This document shows, one piece after another, positions 7,738-16,100 of a stretch of 64,000 nt of DNA. The stretch comes from Streptomyces sp. NRRL F-525. GTDB taxonomy: Bacteria > Actinomycetota > Actinomycetes > Streptomycetales > Streptomycetaceae. The notes beneath the pieces are model-generated. The model ran no database searches. It saw nothing but the letters and a program-made list of their open reading frames with translations, and had not been told where the DNA came from. Made by a program: the position numbers and the translations under genes. The stretch lies in contig NZ_JNXE01000001.1 in NCBI RefSeq assembly GCF_000716605.1, positions 124,001 through 188,000 on the forward strand. The letters are read 5' to 3'. Each line of letters opens with the position of its first letter. The first letter of the stretch is position 1.

Positions 7738-8880
7738 TCAGCGCCCGCCGCTCACCAGCAACGGCAAGCCGGCCGTCGTCCTCCCCTCGACCAGCCCGCG
7801 CGCCGCCAGCTCGGGAATCACGCCCTCGCCGAACCAGTACGCCTCCTCCAGATGCGGATACCCGGACAGCACGAAGTGCTCGACGCCCAGCGCGTGGTAC
7901 TCCTCGATCAGGTCGGCCACCTCGGCATGACTGCCCACGAGCGCCGTGCCCGCCCCACCCCGGACGAGACCGACGCCCGCCCACAGGTTCGGGTGGATCT
8001 CCAGCTCGGCCCGCGAACCGCCGTGCAGGGCCAACATCCGCTGCTGGCCCACCGATTCACTCCGCCCGAGCGCCGCCTGCGCGGCCGCGATCGTGTCCGC
8101 GTCGAGGTCGTCGAGGAGCCGGTTCGCGGTCGCCCACGCCTCGGCCGACGAGTCCCGCGAGATGGTGTGCAGCCGTACCCCGAACCGCACGTCCCGCCCC
8201 TCCCGCTCGGCGAGCCCGCGAATCCAGTCGATCTTCTCCTTGACCTGCGCCGGCGGTTCTCCCCAGGTGAGATACACGTCCGCATGCCGGGCGGCGACCG
8301 GCCCGGCCGCCGCCGACGAACCCCCGAAGAAGACCTGCGGCACCGGATCGGGCGGCAGCGCGGTCAGCCCGCCCTCGACCTGGTAGTGGACACCGTCGAA
8401 GTCGTACGGCTCCCCGCGCCACACTCCGCGTACGACCGACAGGAACTCGTCCGTACGCGCGTACCGCTGATCGTGGCCGAGATGGTCGCCGAAGCGCCGC
8501 TGCTCGGCCGAGTCGCCACCGGTGACGACGTTGAGCAACAGCCGCCCCCGCGTGAGGCGTTGATAGGTCGCCGCCATCTGCGCGGCGAGCGTCGGCGAGA
8601 TCACCCCGGGCCGGAACGCCACCAGGAACTTCAGCCGTTCGGTGTGCTGCGCGAGCGCGACCGTCGTCAGCCAGGCGTCCTCGCACCACGTGCCGGTCGG
8701 CGTCAGTACCGCCTCGAAGCCCAACTGCTCGGCCGCCTTGGCGATTTGGGCGAGATACTCGATGTCCGGCGGGCGCACCCCGCGGACTGCCCCGGCACGG
8801 TTGGGGCCGTAGGCATGCCGGTCGACGAGCGTACGGCCGTCGCCGCCGGTCGGCAGGAACCAGTGCAGACGCACGCTCAT
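7738..8880 (-). CDS. ssuD: FMNH2-dependent alkanesulfonate monooxygenase
   Basis: 380 residues, the normal SsuD length, with the luciferase-like TIM-barrel fold. Family landmarks are LHWFLPTGGDGR at the N-terminus, FEAVLTPTGTWCEDAW with the conserved active-site Cys, FRPGVISPTLAAQMAATYQR and LNVVTGGDSAEQRRFGD. SsuD cleaves alkanesulfonates to aldehyde and sulfite using FMNH2 and O2, freeing sulfur for cysteine synthesis. It starts one base after the ssuA stop codon, so the two are translationally coupled. No SsuE flavin reductase is encoded in this operon and reduced FMN must come from elsewhere. Confidence 0.95.
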   Translation of the reverse strand: MSVRLHWFLPTGGDGRTLVDRHAYGPNRAGAVRGVRPPDIEYLAQIAKAAEQLGFEAVLTPTGTWCEDAWLTTVALAQHTERLKFLVAFRPGVISPTLAAQMAATYQRLTRGRLLLNVVTGGDSAEQRRFGDHLGHDQRYARTDEFLSVVRGVWRGEPYDFDGVHYQVEGGLTALPPDPVPQVFFGGSSAAAGPVAARHADVYLTWGEPPAQVKEKIDWIRGLAEREGRDVRFGVRLHTISRDSSAEAWATANRLLDDLDADTIAAAQAALGRSESVGQQRMLALHGGSRAELEIHPNLWAGVGLVRGGAGTALVGSHAEVADLIEEYHALGVEHFVLSGYPHLEEAYWFGEGVIPELAARGLVEGRTTAGLPLLVSGGR

Positions 8881-8881
8881 G

Positions 8882-9907
8882 TCACGAACCTCCCGTGGTG
8901 CGCGGAGCGGAGGTCGAGGCCGGCAGATTGCCGTTGTAGCGCGTGTCCACGAAGTCGGCGAAGTCCACCTTCCGCGGTATCAGCTTGAGTTGGGTGAAGG
9001 TGTCGGCGATCTGCTGCTCGGACGCGATGAGCGGCTTGTCGACCGCGACCGACACGCGCGTGGAGTTGGTCCGCTTCACCGACGCCAGCGCGACCTCGTA
9101 CGGCAGCCCGGTGTCCTTCGACCACACCTTGGCCCACTCCTCCTGATGCGAGAACACCCAGGTCTGGGCGCGGCGCAGCCGGTCGAGATAGTCCTTGATG
9201 GCGGCGGCCTTCTTCTTGTCGGCCAGCGCGCCGGGCGCCGCCACCTGGAAGGTGAGGCCGTTGGTCACGCCCTGGCCGGTGGTGAGGACACGGCCCTGCT
9301 TGGCCTGGAGGATCTGCGAGGTGTACGGGTCCCACACCGCCCACGCGTCGACCTTGCCGGAGGTGAACGCGGCCAGGGCGTCGGCGGGTTGGAGGTACTT
9401 CACCTTGACGTCGCCGATGCCGAGCCCGGCCGCCTTGAGGGAGGCGACCAGCTGGAAGTGCGCGGACGAACCCTGCGCCACGGCGATGGACTTGCCCTTG
9501 AGCTGCTGCGGCTTGCTGAGCTTGGAGTCCTTCGGCACGAGGATGGCGTCGCCCTCGGACGTGCCGTGCCAGGCGGCCACCACCTTGATCTTCGAGCCCG
9601 CGCCCGCCGCGAACACCGGCGGGGTGTTGCCGACGCCGCCGATGTCGACGGCCTTGGCGTTGACGGCTTCCAGGAGGGGCGGGCCGGAGGTGAACGTGGA
9701 CCACTTGATCTTGTAGTCCAGGTTCTTGAGTTCACCGGCGGCCCGCAGCACCGCCTCCGAACCGCCTTTCTGGTCACCGACGTTGAGCGTGAGGGAGCCC
9801 TTGCCGTCGGTGCCGGTCGAGGTCTCGGCGGCCGAGTTCCCGCCGCAGGCGGTGAGCAGGAGGGCGAGGGGGAGCAGCAGGGCGGCGGGGACGAGACGTC
9901 GTCGCAT
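8882..9907 (-). CDS. ssuA: Aliphatic sulfonate-binding lipoprotein
   Basis: 341 residues. A lipoprotein signal (RRRLVPAALLLPLALLLTAC, lipobox LTAC) is followed by an SsuA/TauA-type periplasmic-binding fold: LNVGDQKGGSEAVLRAAGEL, DIGGVGNTPPVFAAGAG, GKSIAVAQGSSAHF and VDAWAVWDPYT. It captures sulfonates outside the membrane and passes them to SsuC. It lies between ssuB (43 nt upstream) and ssuD (1 nt downstream). Substrate range among sulfonates cannot be read from sequence. Confidence 0.94.
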   Translation of the reverse strand: MRRRLVPAALLLPLALLLTACGGNSAAETSTGTDGKGSLTLNVGDQKGGSEAVLRAAGELKNLDYKIKWSTFTSGPPLLEAVNAKAVDIGGVGNTPPVFAAGAGSKIKVVAAWHGTSEGDAILVPKDSKLSKPQQLKGKSIAVAQGSSAHFQLVASLKAAGLGIGDVKVKYLQPADALAAFTSGKVDAWAVWDPYTSQILQAKQGRVLTTGQGVTNGLTFQVAAPGALADKKKAAAIKDYLDRLRRAQTWVFSHQEEWAKVWSKDTGLPYEVALASVKRTNSTRVSVAVDKPLIASEQQIADTFTQLKLIPRKVDFADFVDTRYNGNLPASTSAPRTTGGS

Positions 9908-9950
9908 GGGGGTTCCGTTCTCGGTAACTGGTGTGGTGCGTGGGGGGAGT

Positions 9951-10718
9951 TCAGGCGGCTTCGGCGGCGGTGTCGACGCCGAGGCGTTCCAGGAGTCCGG
10001 CGCGCAGTTCGGCGAACCGGGGGTCGGTGATGTCGCGCGGCCGGGCGAGGTCGATCCGCTGCTCGTGTGCGATGACACCGTCGTCCATCACCAGGACCCG
10101 GTCCGCGAGCAGCACCGCCTCCTCGACGTCATGGGTCACCAACAGGACGGCGCAGCCCCGCCGTTGCCACAGTTCGCCCACCAGCCGCTGGGCCTTGATC
10201 CGGGTGAGCGCGTCGAGCGCTCCGAACGGCTCGTCGAGGAGCAGCAGATCGGGCTCGCGCACCAGAGCGCGGGCCAGCGAGGCCCGCTGCGCCTCACCAC
10301 CGGACAGCGTCTTGGGCCAGGCGTCGGCATGATCCCCGAGCCCGACCTCCGCCAACGCCCGCTCGGCTATGGCCCGTTCGGGCTTCCCGGGCAGTCCGAG
10401 CAGGACGTTGCGCCACACCTTCTTCCACGGCATCAGCCGGGGCGCCTGGAACGCGACGGCCTTGCGACGCGGCACGAGGACGGTGCCCTCGATGTCCCGG
10501 TCCAGCCCGGCGAGAATGCGCAGCAGCGTGGACTTGCCGCAGCCGCTGCGGCCGAGAAGCGCCACGAACTCGCCCTGCTGTACGTCGAGTTGGAGCTGGT
10601 CGATGACGGAGCGGCCGTCGAAGGAACGGGTCAGCCCCTCGACACGTACCGCCTGCGTGGTCACCGGCGAGGAGGTCGCCTCCTGCGGGCTCACCGGCCC
10701 GTGAACGTCGGTCGCCAT
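9951..10718 (-). CDS. ssuB: Sulfonate ABC transporter ATPase
   Basis: 255 residues with a complete ABC ATPase: Walker A LLGRSGCGKSTLLR, Q-loop VAFQAPRLMPW, signature LSGGEAQR, Walker B LLLLDEPFGALD and switch His in LLVTHDVEEA. The QAPRLMPW segment is typical of the sulfonate/nitrate/taurine import group. Its first 28 bases overlap the end of ssuC, indicating translational coupling and 1:1 assembly. Confidence 0.94.
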   Translation of the reverse strand: MATDVHGPVSPQEATSSPVTTQAVRVEGLTRSFDGRSVIDQLQLDVQQGEFVALLGRSGCGKSTLLRILAGLDRDIEGTVLVPRRKAVAFQAPRLMPWKKVWRNVLLGLPGKPERAIAERALAEVGLGDHADAWPKTLSGGEAQRASLARALVREPDLLLLDEPFGALDALTRIKAQRLVGELWQRRGCAVLLVTHDVEEAVLLADRVLVMDDGVIAHEQRIDLARPRDITDPRFAELRAGLLERLGVDTAAEAA

Positions 10719-11584
10719 TGCAGCAGCAGCCTTTCGAGGGTGCGGACGAGGAAGTCGGCCAGCAGGCCGAGGAAGGCGTAGACGATCAGACAGACCACGA
10801 TCACGTCGGTCTGCAGGAAGTCCCGGGCCTGCACCATGAGGAAGCCGATGCCGGCGTCCGCGTTGATCTGCTCGGCGAAGACGAGGGCCAGCCAGGCGAT
10901 GCCGAGGGAGTAGCGCAGCCCGGTCATCGCGTTGGGCAGCGCGCCCGGCAGTACCACGTGCCGTACGAGCCCCCAGCGGGACAGCCCGAGAGACTCGCCG
11001 GCCTCGATCAACTGGCTGTCCACGCCCCGGATTCCGGCGTAGACGTTGAGGTAGAGCGGGAAGGTCACGCCGAGGGTGATGATGGCGACCTTGGGGGCTT
11101 CGCCGATGCCGAACCAGATGATGAACAGTGGGATCAGCCCGACGAAGGGCACGGTCCGCAGCATCTGCACGGGTGCGTCGACCAGGTCCTCGCCGATCCT
11201 GAACAGGCCGGAGACCAGGGCGAGTCCGGTGCCGATGACCGTTCCGAGGAGCAGCCCGACGGCGACCCGCTGGAGCGAGGTGGTCATGGCCGAGGGCAGT
11301 GACCCGTTGTCGACGAGATCCCAGCCGACGTGGGCGATCCGCCCGGGCGAGGCGAGTACGTCGGAGGTCAACACGCCTGTGCTGCTGAGGAGTTGCCACA
11401 GTGCGAGCAGGACGAGTGGGCCGGTGGTGCGGCGCAGCCAGCGGGGTACGCGGGTGCGGCGCGAGGAGGTGGGGACGAGGGGGACGAGATCGAGGGGAGC
11501 GGGATCGTCCGAGTCGGCCTTCGATGTTGATATAGGGGAAATGTCGGGCCCGGAGGAATCGGGCGGGGCATGACTGATGCTCAT
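10691..11584 (-). CDS. ssuC: Sulfonate ABC transporter permease
   Basis: 297 residues with an approximately 45-residue Ser/Pro/Asp-rich cytoplasmic lead and then about six membrane helices. The import-type EAA loop reads EAGESLGLSRWGLVRHVVLP, where the ATPase docks. PFVGLIPLFIIWFGIGEAPK is the typical sulfonate/taurine permease segment. It is the first structural gene after the leader peptide and has a GTGGAG ribosome site before the ATG at 11584. Confidence 0.94.
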   Translation of the reverse strand: MSISHAPPDSSGPDISPISTSKADSDDPAPLDLVPLVPTSSRRTRVPRWLRRTTGPLVLLALWQLLSSTGVLTSDVLASPGRIAHVGWDLVDNGSLPSAMTTSLQRVAVGLLLGTVIGTGLALVSGLFRIGEDLVDAPVQMLRTVPFVGLIPLFIIWFGIGEAPKVAIITLGVTFPLYLNVYAGIRGVDSQLIEAGESLGLSRWGLVRHVVLPGALPNAMTGLRYSLGIAWLALVFAEQINADAGIGFLMVQARDFLQTDVIVVCLIVYAFLGLLADFLVRTLERLLLQWRPTFTGR

Positions 11585-11713
11585 GGGTGCTCCACGGGTG
11601 GGGGAGAGCGTCCGGTGAGGAGGGGGGTACGCCTCAACGCCGCCGCGTCACGACGGTGTGCACGGGCGCGACGGAGTGCGGGAAAAGAAGAAGGGGTGAG
11701 GCGGAAGAAGACG

Positions 11714-11797
11714 TCAGCAGCCGCGACAACACGCGGCGGAGGCCACCCGCAGCAGGTCGATGTGACCGCGCGTGGTGAGCAGAACTGAACGCAACAT
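11714..11797 (-). CDS. Cys-rich leader peptide of sulfonate operon
   Basis: A 27-residue peptide beginning MLRSVLLTTRGHIDLLRVAS and ending SAACCRGC then TGA. It lies 129 bp before ssuC. It matches the small leader-peptide family found before sulfur-acquisition genes in actinobacteria (RGHIDLLRVASAAC pattern with terminal cysteines). In mycobacteria, polycysteine leaderless short ORFs have been shown to act as cysteine-responsive attenuators. The three Cys codons in the last five sense codons would stall ribosomes when charged tRNA-Cys is scarce, which would favour expression of ssu. The predicted transcription start coincides with the ATG (see promoter), so translation is probably leaderless. 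Confidence 0.85.
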   Translation of the reverse strand: MLRSVLLTTRGHIDLLRVASAACCRGC

Positions 11798-11804
11798 GCG
11801 GCCG

Positions 11805-11834
11805 AAAATAGGTCAGATGGCGTGCCACGGTCAA
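11805..11834 (-). promoter_or_regulatory. Promoter for the ssu leader/operon
   Basis: On the minus strand TTGACC (11834-11829) and TATTTT (11810-11805) are 18 nt apart. Counting about 7-8 nt past the -10 box places the transcription start at or next to the ATG of the leader peptide at 11797, which predicts a leaderless message. Confidence 0.6.
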
Positions 11835-11978
11835 CGGTGTCTCGCGGACTGGACCCTTCGTATCACGGGCCGGTCGGCCGAGCGGGCGTGGAGCCCGAGG
11901 GACGGGTATTGAGCGGGCCGGCAGCCCGAGGGACGGGTGTCGAGCGTTGAGCCCGACGGATGGTTCAGGATGGGAGGC

Positions 11979-12401
11979 ATGTCAGCTGCCTTCACCACCC
12001 GAGTCCTGAACGTCGCCACCGGTTCCAGGGAGCGGGTCATGGACCTGACCCGCGACTGCGAGGCCTTCCTCCGGGAGGCGGCGGCCGGCCGCGACGGCCT
12101 CCTCAACATCTTCGTCCCCCACGCCACCGCGGGCGTCGCGATCCTCGAGACGGGCGCGGGCAGCGACGACGACCTCCTCGCCGCCCTGCACACCCTTCTC
12201 CCCGCCGACGACCGCTGGCGGCACCGCCACGGCAGCCCCGGGCACGGCCGCGACCACGTCCTCCCGGCGTTCGTACCGCCGCACGCGACGCTGCCGGTGG
12301 TCGGCGGGCGGCTGGAGTTGGGGACGTGGCAGTCGGTGTGCCTGGTCGACACCAACATCGACAATGCCAACCGGCACGTGCGGTTGAGCTTCCTGGGGTG
12401 A
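11979..12401 (+). CDS. YjbQ-family protein (secondary thiamine-phosphate synthase type)
   Basis: 140 residues with the UPF0047/YjbQ fold. IFVPHATAGVAILE contains the conserved HATAG motif. RHRHGSPGHGRDHVLPAF carries the His cluster, and LGTWQSVCLVDTNIDNANRHVRLSFLG is the highly conserved C-terminal strand pair. Family members have weak thiamine-phosphate synthase activity in E. coli complementation, but their true role is unsettled. GGGAGG immediately precedes the ATG at 11979; a start at 11970 or 11937 is possible but not needed for the domain. It stands alone, convergent with the membrane-protein gene. Confidence 0.9.
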   Translation: MSAAFTTRVLNVATGSRERVMDLTRDCEAFLREAAAGRDGLLNIFVPHATAGVAILETGAGSDDDLLAALHTLLPADDRWRHRHGSPGHGRDHVLPAFVPPHATLPVVGGRLELGTWQSVCLVDTNIDNANRHVRLSFLG

Positions 12402-12476
12402 GTTGGATCGTCCTGGGGGTGGCCCCGGCGGCTTCGGCATCTCCATCGCGTCCGGACTCCACCGCGACGACGTCGG

Positions 12477-12506
12477 CCGTCAAGACCACCACCGTGGACT
12501 TGACGG
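12477..12506. terminator. Bidirectional hairpin terminator
   Basis: Thirteen-base arms (CCGTCAAGaCCAC and GTGGaCTTGACGG) with one internal A/A mismatch and a 4-nt loop lie between the convergent YjbQ gene and the RHS-linked membrane-protein gene. Confidence 0.65.
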
Positions 12507-12529
12507 CCGACGTCGCGAAAGCTCTCGGA

Positions 12530-13108
12530 TCAGCCCTTCTGGAGCTGCCCGCGTCGTGTGTCGATCAGTGCCCGGTAGTCGTCGTACCAGGCGGCGGTCG
12601 TGGCCCTCGCGCGCACCTCGCGTGCCTGGCGGTACCGGCCGCGGTCACGGCGTACGGCCTCCGCCACCGCCCAGGCCGCCAGGGCGGGGAGCAGCCAGCG
12701 GATCCAGGGGACCGGCACGAAGGCGGCCGCCGCCGCGCCGATGCCTCCGGCGACGGCGAAGGAGATCCGCAGTCCCCAGATGTGGGCCCGCGGTCCCGGT
12801 GCGGAGCGGTCGGTCCGATCCTCCTCGTCGGGTCCGTCGTCGTCCTCGGGCAGCGCGTAGAGCCACGCCAGGCGGCCCAGCCGGGGAGCCGCCAGGACTC
12901 CCCACAGCGGCAGGTACAGCACCGAGGCGAAGGCCACGGCGCGTACCCCGTCCGTCGGGACGATCCACGCCAGGACCGCGCAGCCGACCGCCACCGCGAC
13001 ATGCATCCAGGGCAGGAGAACGCCCTTGGCCGCGAGATCGCCTTCGGCGCGGGCGAGTTCCTTCATGTCCACAGCTTCTGTCATCCGTTCTGTCACCCGC
13101 TCCGTCAC
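12530..13108 (-). CDS. Small multi-pass membrane protein coupled to RHS gene
   Basis: 192 residues, family not recognised. After a charged N-terminus there are hydrophobic segments at [37 protein letters not shown] and a longer pair from [20 protein letters not shown] through [16 protein letters not shown] very acidic loop ([14 protein letters not shown]) separates the halves, and an Arg-rich cytoplasmic tail follows. Its GTG start overlaps the stop codon of the RHS gene (GTGA), so translation is coupled. Position directly after an RHS C-terminal tip, small size and membrane topology are what an immunity protein against a membrane-acting toxin would look like. That role is inference only; an alternative start is the ATG at residue 9. 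Confidence 0.8.
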   Translation of the reverse strand: MTERVTERMTEAVDMKELARAEGDLAAKGVLLPWMHVAVAVGCAVLAWIVPTDGVRAVAFASVLYLPLWGVLAAPRLGRLAWLYALPEDDDGPDEEDRTDRSAPGPRAHIWGLRISFAVAGGIGAAAAAFVPVPWIRWLLPALAAWAVAEAVRRDRGRYRQAREVRARATTAAWYDDYRALIDTRRGQLQKG

Positions 13109-16100
13109 TTGTTCGCCGGATAGACGGCCATCGCCGGCCAGTAGAGGGTCACGCCCAGTACCTTGCCCTTCTTGATTCCGATGGTGAGTCTGACGCCCCG
13201 TCCCTTCGCCTTCGCCGCGGCCTTGATCATCTGACCCAGGGCCTTAGCGCTGCCGGCGAGGAGTTCCACGGCGACCCGCAGGATCTTGGCCGCCCAGTGG
13301 GGGACGAAGGCCAGGTAGTTCGCGAGGGCGGCCAGCAGTCCGGCTCCGCCGATGAGCGTCTTGCCCAGCTTGGTGGCGGTCTTGTCCTTCAAGAACCAGG
13401 ACTTCTTCTTGTGCCAGGAGGCCAGCCCGTCCAGGTCGTACAGGGTGATCGGGTCGGCCGGGTAGACGTACGCGTTCGCGTTGCCGCCGTGGACCGGGTC
13501 GGGCTGGAGGAAGCGGCCCGTGGCCGGGTCGTAGACGCGGGCGCCCATGAGGGTGTGGCCGCTGAGCGTGTCGGACGAGCGCAGGTGGCCGCCGAGCCAG
13601 CCGTAGGTCGTCGCGGCGGTGGCGTCGAGGGCGTTGCCGTACTCGTCGTAGCGCTGGACGGTGCTCGCCACGCCGGTGTCCAGGGGCTGTTGGACCGTCA
13701 CATCGCCGTGGATGTCGGCGAGTTGGAGGATCGTGCCGCCGGACGCCGAGGTGGTGGCGGCCAACGTGCCGGTCAGGTCCCCGACATGACGGGTGACGGT
13801 GTCACCGGTCTTGGTCCAGGTCGGGCTGTCCTGGGTGTTGCCGTAGTGGTTGACGACGGTGGCGGAGGTCGTCCAACTGCCGTCGGTGCCCTGGGTCTGG
13901 GCGGTCCGGACGGCAAGGCGTCCGGCGGCGTCCAGGGTCCAGGCGTTGCGGCCGGTGCCGAGGGTTTCGGTGGCGACCAGGTCGTTGGTGTAGTACGCCA
14001 GGGCGGTGCCGCCACTGGCGGTGGTGCGGCCGAACGCGTCGTACGCGTAACCGGAGTTGACCAGGCGGTCGGCCGAGTCGTAGGTGTACGACGTGGTGGC
14101 GGTCGTCGCGTCGGAGGTACTGCTGTCGCAGTCGTCCGAACTCGCCGTCAGGGCCTTGCGGTTGCTGTTCGCGTCGAAGGTGTAGGCGCGGGTCGTGCAG
14201 CCGGTACCCGTGGTGTCGGCGGCCTGGGTGAGGCGGCCGGCGGTGTCGTAGGTGTAGTCGGTCCGGGTGGTGGAGCCGTCGGTCCGGACATGGCCCGCCT
14301 GTCGGCCGGTGACCGTGTAGTCGGCGGTGTCGGAGGCAACGGTCGTGCCGTCCGAGGTGGTGTATTCCCGCCCGGTCTCCTGGCCGGCCGGGTCGGTGGT
14401 GACGGTGAGGGTGTAGTCGCCCGGCAGGGTCTCGGAGGCCAGCGTGCCGTCGGCGTCGTAGGTGCCGGTGAAGGTGCCCGCGACCGAGTCGGTGAGCGTC
14501 TTCAGGCTGCCCGCGGTGCCGTAGGCGTAAGTGACCGTCGACGGGGCCGAGTCGGTGGACTTCACCGGGCGGTCCAGGGTGTCGTACGCCGTGGTCGCGG
14601 TGTTGCCCGCGCCGTCGCCGTAGGAGGTCTGGCGGCCCAGGTCGTCATAGCCGTAGGTGATGGTCTGCCCGTTCGACGCCTGTGCCGAGATCCGGCCGGT
14701 GGCCCCGTCGTAGGTGATCGTGGTGGCGGGGGTCGTCGAGCCGGTGCCGCCGGTGACCGCCGTCCTGGTCGGGCGGCCTGCCGCGTCCACCGTGTTGGTG
14801 GTGGTGCGGGTCACGCCGTTCGCGGTCTCCGCCTTGGTCGCGGTCTGTCCCCAGCGGTCGTAGGTGTAGACCGTGGAGACGACCTCGGCCGGGTTGCTGC
14901 CGCCGCCGGTGACGGCGGCCGCGGGGGCGGTCCTGCAGAGCAGGCCGTCCCAGGCGGCGGAGGCGCAGGTGCCCGACGCGCTCGCGCTGTAGTAGGTGTA
15001 CTGGAGCGTGCCCGCGTCCGATCCGGACGAGCCCGCGGTGCGGGTGGTGGCCACCCGGCCCGCGTCGTCGTACGTCGTCACCAGGGCGCTGGTCTCGGCA
15101 CCCGTGGTCGCCTTCTCCTGGCCGGTGGACCAGTCGTAGGCCGCGGTGGTCGTGGTGGTGTCGGCGTCCGTCGCGTAACCCGCGATCGTCGCGCCGGTCA
15201 CGGCGGAGGTGACCAGGCCGGAGACCGCCGCGTCGGACGGCCTGTTCTCGTCGTAGGTGTACGCCGTGTGGGTGCGGGCCGGGAGGACCGTGCCCGCGGC
15301 GAGGGTGGACTCGGTGGTGGTTCCGGTGAGTTCCCGGGTGAGCGTGACCTGGTGGAGCGGGCCGTACTCGTGGGTGAGGCGCTCGCCGTCCGGCGAGTAC
15401 TCCGAGACCGTGGCGAGTCGCTGGGCGCGGTCGGCCGTGGACAGGCCGGTCAGACCGAGCTCGGCCGACTTGTCGGCGGAACCGCCCAGCGCGAGTTCAC
15501 GGTTGGCGGCGGTGAGCTCGGTGGCGATGTTGCCGAAGGCGTCGTACTCGGTGGCGGTGATGGCGCCGCCCGGGCTCGCGGTGTTGGTCTCCTCGCCGTT
15601 GGCGTTGATGTAGGTGAGGGTGGCGCGGCTGTACGACGTCGACGTCAGGTCACCGCCGGTGCTGGAGGAGGGGACGCTGTCGGCCGGGAAGACGGCGGTG
15701 GCGTCGGTGGGTGCCTCGTCCTGGGCCCAGGTGGCGACCGTGGCGGCGTCCATCTGGTGCGGGGCGGTGGTGCCGGAGAGCGGGACGTCGTAGACGACGG
15801 TGGTTGTCGCGGTGCCGGACGTGGTGCTGTCCGAACCCTCCGCGAGGGCCGCGCGGGATGCCTTCAGCAGCATGCCCGCGCCCGCGGTGAGGGCGGATCC
15901 GGCCTTGCCGTAGGTGAAGGTCCACGGCAGTTCGCCGGGGACGGTGAGGGTGGCGACCCTTCCGTCGGAGCCGTAGGTGTACTCCGTCTTGAGGGTCGGG
16001 CTGATGCGCGGGTCCCAGACCTGCCGGAGCCTGCCGTCGGCGGCGTAGGCGTACGACGTGACGGTCTCGGCGGTGGCGGCGGACGCGGTGGGGCCGGTGG

